A stretch of 64,000 nt of DNA from Manduca sexta (Eukaryota; Arthropoda; Insecta; Lepidoptera; Sphingidae), in assembly GCF_014839805.1 (NCBI RefSeq), contig NC_051131.1, positions 4,700,913 through 4,764,912 on the forward strand, given 5' to 3'. Both the position numbers and the translations under genes were made by a program. This document shows positions 12,301 to 24,300 of this stretch, piece after piece. Below the pieces are notes generated by a model that was not told the DNA's origin, did no database searches, and worked only from the letters and a program-made list of their open reading frames with translations. Numbering within the stretch: the stretch's first letter is position 1; every line of letters starts with the position of its first letter.

Positions 12301-15300
12301 GATCTAGGTTTTGTAGCTTTAGGACAAATTTAATAATATAAAACAAATTAAAAAGTTTATTTTAAATGAATTTTCTTATTAAAATTTAAATCGCTTTACT
12401 CTAATGTTTACTATTGTCGTTTAGATACATTGACTTTAAAGAGTCGATGTATATACAGAAGTAGAAGAACATTTTTATTTGTTAAAGCATGAGAATTGAG
12501 GTCGTTGGTGGCTTTCACACATTTATAAATGAAGAAATTACATATCTTAAAAAAGTAAAATTTAATCAACATTACAAATAAATTTTTGGTACTGATTGTA
12601 GGTTAGTAATTATTTCCCCCGGGAAATAAATAAATTCGACAAAATTATATAAATTTTGTAACGAATGGCTAAAATGAATCAATCCCTTGTGAGACCATAA
12701 TTCGTTAATATTTATTTCTGGTACATTAAATGATAGGGCAGAGGTAAAGTCCCTGAAACTATGAAATTGTTTAGAAAATCGGATATGTAGAAATTAAATT
12801 AACAACATACAGTTGCTTACAAATTACATGAGTCACGAAGAAAAAGCGTTATAAAATGATATTCGTCCTGTATTGTAATCTGAATGTCTACTGCAGGGCG
12901 CGGAATAAATATTTTAGATATAATTAAGTATCTTCATTTTTTCGTTTATTACAAACGAATGATGAGACCAGCAAGCTTTTTGCCTATGCTCAGCATGACA
13001 ACTGATCAGTCAGGAATTTATAAGTTCTACGCTCGTCACACTGAGGGATGAGATGTCATGTCCGATAACGTCCAGTAATTATAACACTGGCTACAAAATC
13101 TTTTAAGCCGAGACACAACAATGCTTGTTCAGTTTTGCGTGACGGTAGAAACGCTCATTATGTAGATACTTGATATTTACTAGAAATAATTTCGCGCACG
13201 AAACATGAAAGAATTATATTGCCTAATTTTACTAAGTATCTAAAAAATAAACCTTAAAATAAATACATAGTCTCTCCCCAAATCTCCCAACAAATAGACA
13301 AAAAAATGACATCTGCAAACTGTTCGCTTATGGTACGATTGGGTAACTCACAAAAGCCTATATTATTAAAGCCATTTTATTACAAAAAAAACAAAATATA
13401 AATCGATGTTATGAAACTAAGGAGGTACCTATAAGTCATTAAAATTTTACAATAGATACCTACGAACTATTTAATTTTTAAAAATAAACCCGTCTATCTA
13501 CTTAAAGTACCTCGTCTATATAATTACGATTAACCTATTTTAAACATTTTATGAGTATTGGCAAAATTTATCAGCTGATCTATTTTGACTAATGACAGGC
13601 CAAAGTTGCTCGTCGGCGAATTTGGCTCGTAACGTCCGGCCTAAAGTGGATGACTTTTGATACTGTTTTATCATGACAATATTCTAAATTACGCACACTA
13701 AAAATATACTTGAGCTACGATATAAATAACCTTAGTCGATAAACAAAAATTTTAAAATTTTCATGGTGAAAATACCATGAATCTCGGTCATTAACAAAAT
13801 ATATTCCACTCATGCCATGAAACTATTTTATTCATTTAGTCGTATACTATGTCAATTTACATTAATGAGCTAGAAATGAAATAATGAATAAACTTACCCG
13901 GTGGAATGTTTCTGTTGTAATTTGTAGGAATTTGATATGAGTGCTGGTCCATGTACAGGATCTGGCTGAAAAAAAGTTGTGATGAATTAAACATCGATAA
14001 TTGAATATCATCAAAATGGGAAGCGATTAACTAGAATATTATTTATGACAAATATATCATTTCAAATATAATAGTCCCGAATTATGTATTTAATTTATGT
14101 CTTTATTTGGTTAAAGTAAATTTTTCGTGTAATCATTAATACAAAGTGTGGTAATGAGGTATTATTTAATGACTTTAATTTAGTATGTAGCTGCATATTT
14201 GTTTTACAGGTAGTAATGGAATATTGTCGAAGCGCCAAGCTTGTTGCGATAGATTCTATAGACATTTTAAACAGAAATAGACAGCCTTTAATTTGACACT
14301 ATTCTGTGACCTCGTTTCGGCAGACGGTTCATTTTTGACGTACGCTAATGTTTATAAAAACACGAACACAGTTTCACAAATAAATCACTCGCAAGGTGAA
14401 TGTCATAGAACCCTTTATTAGAGTTGTTTCATATTTTCTGGCCATGGTGGAATATTTTTGTCATGAATTTTTTCCTATTCTTTCATTTTGGTTAGACAAG
14501 ATATCATGTTGATTGTATCGTGGGAAATCTAGGTAAAAACGTAATGAGTGCATATTAGGTAGGAAGGGCTCTATTGTTATGCTATTTTTAAGTTTCTGGA
14601 ACAATTCGTAAAGATTCGGAACTACTGACGTCATAACTAGGATTAATACTACTAGTAGTAGACCTAATGCTAATTTGAAAATTATATTAAAGTATAAATT
14701 TTGTTAGTAAAAAATAAACCGAATATGAATTTCTTTATGAGACGTACGTAAGATTACCTCATTTGGGTTTGTTCCAAGCTAATATTTCCATTGGATGAAC
14801 TACTTACATATCTAAATAACTGATATAAATAGAATCTAATCCTAATAATGGATTTAATCTCGTTTAATTGTGTAACGCCTTGCTGTATTGTTTACTTTCT
14901 TGCTAAACAAACGTTTCAGTATCATGTATCTTTTCACATCACTTTCCACTTTTACAGTATCGTTGTTATCAGTTGAGTTATATCCATTACTATATCACTT
15001 TTTAAATGTTAGTTTAATTTATATCAAAGAATCTTTGGGGACCAATAAATGGATGGATTTGATTTCGTGCTCTACACATTTGTCTACAGCAAGAATGGAC
15101 CGACTCTAATGGTAAAACGCGATTGTCACCAAGAAATCATCGTGATGTCACAATTTGATATTGTAATTGGTATAGTGAGCGAAACTCAAATATTTTTCCT
15201 AATCCTTATTTCTTCCCTGGCCAGCAGCGCGCCCGTGTTTTTCGTATACTAGTTTTTGTCCGTGGTAAAGATCAATGCATATGAGATGATCATAAAAATT

Positions 15301-18300
15301 AACAAATAAATGTGAATTTCAAAATATAATTGCATTCTTTATAAAAGCATTGCTATAGATAAATTGGTATTTTTTCTATTACCTATAATTATTATAAATA
15401 AACTAGATCACAAGTTGTAAGTCGTTTCATAAATAAGAGGGCGAAATAATTACTAGATTTACACGCAAAAATAAACACTATTCATTCAAAGGTACTTGTA
15501 CAAGTATAAAGTAAGATTTGTAGTGGCTGATTCCCAATTTTTCCGCATCACATCCACCGTGATAGCAAAGCAGCAAAGCAAATAGAAACGGACTCTGATA
15601 AACGGTTTCCGTTTACTGGTATTATAATTCGTAGCGTCATACGGAAACATTACCTACAATCAATGTCATCTGTTGCGACAGGAAAAATAAATAATATATT
15701 ACGATATGATATTACTAGACATTTAAAGAAATAAAAAACATACTTTTTGAACAATGTATGTGACATGTCGTATGGTTTAGTCAGTTTTATGGGAATATTT
15801 TCAGTCATTAAATCGTTTATGAATGTAGTAATTGGTTATAAAGATAAACGTAATAATTTAGCAAAAGTTCAATAAGTGAAACAGAAATTTATATATTTTT
15901 TATTAATGACACACCGGTGTTTGCATAGAATTGTATCTATAAAGATAGTAAAACGATAGACAAAGTATAAAAATAAATGAAGCTCGTCAGTTTACCGATA
16001 TTACACACGGCAGCTTTGCTAAGTATAAGTCTATAATACGTTTATTTTTATATTCTAATTCCATAAAAATATCTAGTTTCTCAATGATGTGCGAAGTATA
16101 TCAGTAAATATTAAACTAATACATTTTAAAGATGCATGTATGATGTGTGTATTTATTATAAGGAATTTATAAAATGACAATCATATCAAACGATACCACT
16201 ATAAATTAACTAATCATTTTCCCACTTATATTCTATTTTAGGCTTCCCTTTCCACAACATTCGAAGGACTCAATGCAATACATGTTCATTTACAATATAA
16301 TATATGCGTTTTATAGGTACCATTTGGAAATTGACGTCACAACTCTCATCAATGGAAACAGGTGTTTTGGGCGTTTATAATTCCACCTGCAGTGTTACAT
16401 AACTAAGGAACAGAAGTGGATTCATACTGTACACATAATCGTATGTGTGTACCTCCTTCAATAGATAATACAATTATGGGCGAAGGTAAAGGGTAGCGTT
16501 CCGCTTAGCATGCATCTACGGGATTAAAAATGCTTTTACAACAAAAATAACCTCTTAGTTTCGGATGATGGTTTTATAGATTAATCCTTTAAGCGTTCCT
16601 AGAACTTTTAAAATAATTTCATTGTGTATATGATGGGAAAATTGAGTAGATTATTTCTTTTTATGAAACAAGGAAAATAAAATTATTTTAATCTATTTTG
16701 ATAATTATATTTAATGTTTAGCTTTTTTGATTCTACATAATATTCAAATCGTGCAAGGTTGTAAATGGGAAATCTTGTGTTGATACTAAGTATTATATAC
16801 GGCTGGTTCGAAAAAAAAAAATATTACGAGTTTGAATAATTTTTTGTGTTAATGGTAACTCGAACATGATTGCGGTACTATTAGCATAATTACAATGTCG
16901 GTGGGATAAATTCAGAATCTCTGATTAATAACTAACTTAAATGTTTAATGATTTCTTATGTTTACGCGAATGTTAGACATTAAAATTAAACTATTTTTCG
17001 GATTTTATCGCGGTTTTAATATTTTAGTTTTCTCCCGACGCGACGTTTCGAAGACAGTCCCCCCCGTGACCACGAAGGCTGCAAAGTCTTCTAAACGTCG
17101 GGAGAAAACTTAAATATTAAAACCGCGATAAAATCCGAAAAATTGTTTAATTTTAATAACTTTGTTGTGAGACGATCTTGATAAACCCTTTATGTATCCA
17201 TAATCAGTGGAGGTATCATCTAAAGACATGCTGCTGTTAATGGCTGGTTTGAGCTGTCAAGTGAGGCACAGAAGATAGTCACGTTGGTCGTAGTAAATAT
17301 AGTTTTCACGGATTAGAAGATAACATATACACAATATGGGGGTGGGTTTTAGATTATCAAAAAGCCATAATAATCCTTATAAAAATAAAGCTAGAGCAGC
17401 CTTATTTGTAGCTCTCCTACGTTTTAAAAGTTGCATCTAAGTTCATAACCGATTCAGAAAAAATAAGTTAAGCGCTTTATAAAAAATATTTAAAAAATAT
17501 GTGTACTTATTTTGATTTAGCAATGTCATTATAATTAATGTTGTTTCTTAAAAAAATATTATATGCATTAATTAACCTTGTGACTATGGTTAGAACAAGT
17601 AAATTAAATTATACGAAATAATGCAAGCGTAAAATCGCGTGTCTGCATTATGCGAATTGGTTATTATAAATTCATGTTTATTCAAGTAATATAATAACTT
17701 CAAAGAAAATATGATGAGACTTAAGTTTTAATTATATTTAAGGTTATTTTCTGATCTATAAAGTGATAGAAAGTAGTGGTACCAAATTTGAGGGTTTTTA
17801 ATACGCTTTACTGCCTCTTTGGTGAATTTTGTACAATTTAAAATTGCATGAGCGGTATGACACCGTCCTGATGTCCCGGATTGGAATCCTGAGCAACTCA
17901 AAAGGAACACTTATATGATCACTTTGTTGTGCGCCTGTCTCTCAAGACTTCTATTTTCAGGAATGCGTAGACGTATCACTTCCAAATTTACAACAAAATC
18001 TTGGGTCTACGGTTTCTTTCAGTGGAGAAAAAATCAAAATTCTAAATCAAAGAGATTAAGAGATATGACCGAGTGTGTCGCACATTTCCATATATTTTGC
18101 GATGTCGCAAGGACTGTAAAATTTGACCAAAAGCAGTGTCTTTCAATATAATTTATTATAGTAAGAATAAAATCTGAGAACCATAATTCAAACGCAGCAC
18201 TTAAATAACAAAAAAGGGATTTTTTATTACAAACTTATTATTTGTGGTTGATGCAATAATCGGGCCTAGACATCGATCGGTAAAGTTAACTTTGTCATGT

Positions 18301-21300
18301 TTGAACCTATATACTTAGATACTTAACTACAAGTTTGTACGAAACCCTCAGTGCGCGAGTGCAACTTGCCCTTGTCCGGTTTTTAGTTTTAATGTATTAC
18401 ATATTTCTGATAAAAGTCATCGTAGAGACTACGTTTGCAGACTTGTCAAAAGCAAGTATTTCCAATCACATTTTTGATGTCGAATGTTCGCGAAACTTTC
18501 ATGCAATACGAGTTCTGGTTAGCGTCAGTCGTTAACAGTTGTTTGATCCTGTGCTCTTGCACCATCACACTGACAATGATCCCAAACGACAGCCGCTCTT
18601 GGCCGCCGGCCAGCGCGTCTCGTCTTCTGCACCTCCATTACTTTGACATAATGGAGAAAAACATTATTATTACATTATAAAACAACGTTTAAGGTTAAGT
18701 AACCAGTTTTTTATCAACAAATAATATGAATTAGAAAAACTGTCTCCAATTCATATTTTTTAACACGTCATTAATATATTTATTACGCCTTAACATATAA
18801 ACTGCGAAATCTATGAAGTGCGGAAATTTTATTTTCACAGCGTACAGCTCGCCGGAAATGATGGCGTACCGCTTATTTGTCGTACATGCATCGTAAATAT
18901 ATTTATAAATATGATTTAGTAGTCAAATAGTACTAGTTGGATCATACGTTTCATTGCCAAGATGAATGTGTGCCGTTTTTTGGTTCATTAATGACGAGCA
19001 TGCGTACGATCAGAACGGATATGAGATGATCTGATCTGATTCAGAACCAGCTTCTGACGTATCTCATTAGATTGCCAGTTGAAATGACATTGATATGGAG
19101 ATTAAACAGCTGGAGTATGTATCAGAAGCTCAGCATTACCAGAAAGTGAATTATTCTTAGGTTATAGAGAGACAAGGGCAGCACAGAAATTTTTCAGACC
19201 GTGCAGAAGTATCAATATTAATTGGAATGAAATAGACGGGGGTATTGTGTATAGGATAGATCTCCGTTCACGTATTGACTTATCTAAAACCAAAATAAAT
19301 AGTTACTGGTGGTCTTCTTGCAGCGTCAGTATGCAGTATTCAGCTTATATATTTGTCTATAGATATCAAAAATACTAAGTTAGTTATATAAAAAGAAACG
19401 TGAACGTGAAATATGAATACGTAGGTATTTTGAATAGTTCTCTTTTTCCCTGTTTTACAGACGTATAACTATATTTTCCTTTAAATCTCTGTATGAATTT
19501 CTAAGACAGTATCTAAGTACAATGAAAATAACACTACGTCACGTCCGGTCATTTCGCGGTCACATTACTTTTAAAAACTTGGTGACGTTAAATTGTATGA
19601 TGTGTTCAAATAAAATTATATGGCTCTTGGATAATAGGCACCTAGACAATCTGCTATTTGAAATAACTCGACTGTTGTTCGATTGCTGTATTGTTATTGT
19701 TTTATCTAATAAAATGAAATTACATTGTCTTTTGTTTTTACACGTGTTTTTTATAGAATCAAATTAGGTGCTTATGTGATCGATTGTATAGGAGTAAATA
19801 ATAGGGATGGCATCGCGTAGACAATGTCAACATATTGCACCAGAAACACGGCAAAAATCAAGACATTGAGAAAACAATGTTTTGTTAACCGACTTCAAAA
19901 GAACAAGAATATTCTCAAATCGTAGTGTATTCTAAATAAAACTGTTTTTCGGATTTTATCGCGGTTTTTTATATTATAATTTTCTCTCGACGTTTCGAAG
20001 ACTTTGCAGCATTCATGTTCACCGGTCGGATTGATTGTTGGTCTTCCGAAAAGTCGAAGTTACAATACCTACCTACCTATTATAATAATACAGAATTATA
20101 ATTTTTTCAATATTTTTCTTGTGCTCTTCAGTTGTCATGGATAAGATGTTAAGAATCATAATTTGAATTCAATATACTTAAAATTGAAACACAATAGTGT
20201 ATTCATTAAATATATTATACAACCAATAGTAAATTGAGTCTTTGTTTATTTTACGCTAATTACGTTGAAGTTAGATATGTTACCCCCAATCTATTGAAGA
20301 CGCTGAGTATATTCACGCGCGGCGTGACTTCTATTATTTTCGAAGACTCCAATGAATGAAACAGACGACCTACAAGTAATTAGTTTTAGACCAGCCAAAA
20401 ATATTGAAATATATAGCCATGTTACTCCAAGGACGCAAGTGCCAAGCAGTGTGACAGCATGGATCATGGCTTGTCCTACTTTATACCAATGTGGTTGTGC
20501 GATAATTAGGAGGGAGGCAAGGCCAAACAGTGTCTGAATTAGTGCAAGGTCTTCAATACCTACATGGCATGGCAACTTTCACAAGAATTCAAAATAATGT
20601 CTTTTCGTTATTGTCCCAATCATAAAACTATATACTGTAGTATATGTGTACTGCAGTGGCGAAAGTTGAAAGCTGAAAGGAGACCCGACGTAACATATAG
20701 GTACTTATATACAAAAATACGGTCTGCAAATCTTTGTAATGATAATTATATTCTATATAAAGAGAAACCAACAGGAATCGGGTTTTATGGATCCTTCGCC
20801 ACTGGTGTACTGTAGTGTGTTTCATCATCATCAGCCTACAACTGTCCACTGCTGAATATAGGCCTCCCCTAGAGCGCGCTACGTTGCGTAGTGTGTTTAT
20901 ATTATTATTTTTATTATTAGCCATTTGTAGTAAAAATAAGTAGTGTTGTGGGTCGTTACGGGAGTATGTTTTTGGGTCCAAGTTATTCAGGCCCTAAACT
21001 TTATACAAGTTAAGTTTTAAGCCTTGCCCAAATATAATTTGTTAGAATGAGTCTTAGCTAGAAAGTTGAAGATGAATAATTTCAAAATAATATCACTGAA
21101 TATCTCTAGCCAAAGTACTAGAACTTGTGCACTATTTGTAAGTAGACTGAACGAACTCTAAGAATGAATAATGAGAGATATTAAGATTAAGATTCTCAAG
21201 GGAAATCTTCTATCACATTGATTTTATTATATGGTTCATGGAACATAATGTGCACATGTTGAATAATCCAAATGCTTACTAAACTCTACATTACCGTCCT

Positions 21301-24300
21301 TCAAACTATTATGGATACGTCTTCTTTATAATTATTTGGTTAAAGAATACTTGTAAGTTACTTTAGTGTTCAGAAATTTCCTTACAAATCCATAGAGCTT
21401 TAAATACGAAGTCCTACTCAATATTGTCTATTCATAACCCCGTATTTAGCTATTATGTAACCATATGCGATACCGGGCGTGAAGTTTATTAGGTGTGAGT
21501 GGAGTGTATAGAGGCGTAACAGCCACGACAGACGCACTATCATTGCAACGAGAGATATTCAGAGCAAGGGTTTATTTATATAGGCGTGGTTACCGCAGCC
21601 GGCCACTCAGATTATATTTGGGTTATTAGTGACGCATATACAGTGATAAACGCGGTTAATTTTGGCGCGACGCTCTTCAAAAGCTATTGTTGTCAATAGG
21701 TCGTTAGTATCGTCGCGACAAAACGCTACAATGTATCTAATTTAGTACCTGAGTACACGTGAATTGTAATTCAAACAAGACCATAATTTTGTGCTCGCTG
21801 TGATCTTTTAGTAATTATTCGGTTAAATGATCGTCGAATCTTGAACGTTGTTCGAGATTCTCCTGGAGACGGGAATGAAGTGCAGATAACTTTGAGCTTT
21901 ATTTAATGTTCAATTAATAAGAACAAGATACAGAGCATTTCAGTTATTCTGGAAAATAGTTTTTAATGTAAATTATTATTTAATTTTATTATACAATGTG
22001 TGCCAAAAACATTTATCTACCGTAAAATACTTTTAGATACAGGAAGATTTAATGTCTTACGTGCGATACATTTGGTTTATTATGTGCATCAGGTGATGGT
22101 GAAATAGCACTTGGCACTGTTCGTAGCGGGTCGTCTGAATGACTATATATTTATTAATGAACAAATATTATGAACCTTTGTATGAGCGGAATAGAGCTAT
22201 AAATGGTAACTGGTGTCTAAAGTATTTCTATTTCTCATAAAGCGTAGCGTAGGGAGATTATTAATCATATTGCATTCGTTATTGTGTGTATTGGAATATT
22301 AATTTAGATTGTCATTCTAACTAGACTTAATGTAAACTATTAAATATATATTATTAAATATAAATTAATCGCAAACATTTTTATTTTAAAGAAACAAAGT
22401 TTTAATTAAGTTGAATTAAGGGTTATTTATGTTATCATTGAAATGAACATAAATCTTTCTTATCTTATTAACATTATAAATGCAAAAATGTTTGGATGTT
22501 TGTAAGAAGTATACGTAGAAACCGCTGAACGGACTTGCAATAAATTTTGAATAAAGGTGGACCTTGTCCTAGATTAACACATAGGCTACTTTGTATTCCG
22601 GTAATTTGTCCTCATGGAAAATACTGGAGTTTTTTATCACATTTTTAAATGGATGGCGCTAGCGTTCATATGGCGCTATGAATCGCTGCAGTGTTTTAGG
22701 GACTTTTGTAGCAGGAAAGGCTTTCACGCGAGCAAAGTCGTGAGCAACACCTAGTCTATCCTAAACTTTAAATAATTAAAATATCATATCGTATCATTAT
22801 TTGTGGCGTTGAAAAATTTCCAATTTTGACGAATCATCACCAGCTGCACAGACAATAAATTTTTAGTTTATTATTTGGAAAATAATAATTTTATTACTCA
22901 TTATTGCAACTTTCAAATGAGGTTCAACATTTCGACCTTAAAATCGTCAAATAAATTATGAAACTTTACCTTAAAAGAGTGAGATGCAGAAAAAGCAGTA
23001 GCAAAAAAAAAAATGATTTTGTGTTTAAAAACGAATGTTTCGAAATTTTAATAAAATATTAAATTACTTAGAATTTATGGGGTTGGTACACTGCACAAAA
23101 CATGATGGCGCCTTTTTAATAAATCAATCTCACTTTTCAGTAGAATCTCAAGTAGACAATTAATTAATTGAACTATTTAAAATGTAATTTAAACTGACAT
23201 ATTTTAAGAGCTTGTTCTCAGCTGAGTCGACGTTATTTAATAAACAAAACTCAACTGTCAAACATTACACACTATCAGTCTTACTTATTAAAATTTCGCA
23301 AAGCTATGCTTAGTAAAAACACACATTTACTCGATCAGCTGTAAGTCAAAACCCGCCATCTTGCCTCTTAATACGGCTTAAACTAGAAAACGGGTGATGT
23401 TTTTGACAGGTATTTAAGCAATTCTTAACTATCTCTTAACGCTAAAACAAGTTTATAAGTAAGACTGTATGACTTAAATTATCATATTTTGAATGAATGT
23501 TACTATAGGTTTATTACATACCGAGTATCTTAAGATGCTGATCTTAATCTGACAACATCTCCGCTGATATCGCACTTCAGAGCGAAATTGAATTGCATTT
23601 ATTAATTTAGCTCATACTTACTGAGGTTATTATTGAGTTACCTACAAATCTTTGCAAAATTTGTGATTTGCAGGATTTTGCAATTATGCCAAATTACGAT
23701 TATGTAATGTAGCTTTATTTATCTTACCTATCCATGTAGGATATGTTTATTACATCAGTTTAAACAGGATCGAATTAAACATGGTCTGAATGACGTAGGA
23801 AAACAAGACAATTAACGGGTTAACGAGGTACGTAAATCTAATTGTAGGCCTAATCATCAGAAATAGTAAGCAATAAAAATTTAAACACGCATCTATTTTG
23901 ATTTTTCATGCATTATAATGATTTATGTTTATGAAAATGTTTGACATTAATTAAAAAATGTATTACGGATTTTGATGCGATAAAATTGTTTAATAATTAT
24001 TATTCCCGTCGTTTCGAAGACTTTCTGGCATGTATGGTGATGGGGACGCCTTAGCTTTTGGTCGTCCGAAAAGTTAATGTTCAATATTCACTTTATTATA
24101 AACCGGAAATAATGTAGAACAATTAACAATGAATGTTTTAGTTTACTAATGGAGAAATATTAATTGTACTTTTGACTAACTTTGATAGAGTAATCATTTT
24201 ATTCTTATCAAAAATCTTTTACACGAAGGATAATTATTTTAATAAGGTTCTTTGATTATTATCTATTATTTTTAATGTCAATTGTTAATGAAGGAATAAA

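Noticed and set aside
18435..18680. 81-codon frame near a GC-rich patch at 18580-18630
   Set aside because: No family recognised, frames on both strands are equally open, and no good acceptor and donor pair flanks it.
20628..20981. 117-codon - strand frame
   Set aside because: Crosses a hAT-like MITE and a LINE tail, both with target duplications, so it is a product of insertions.
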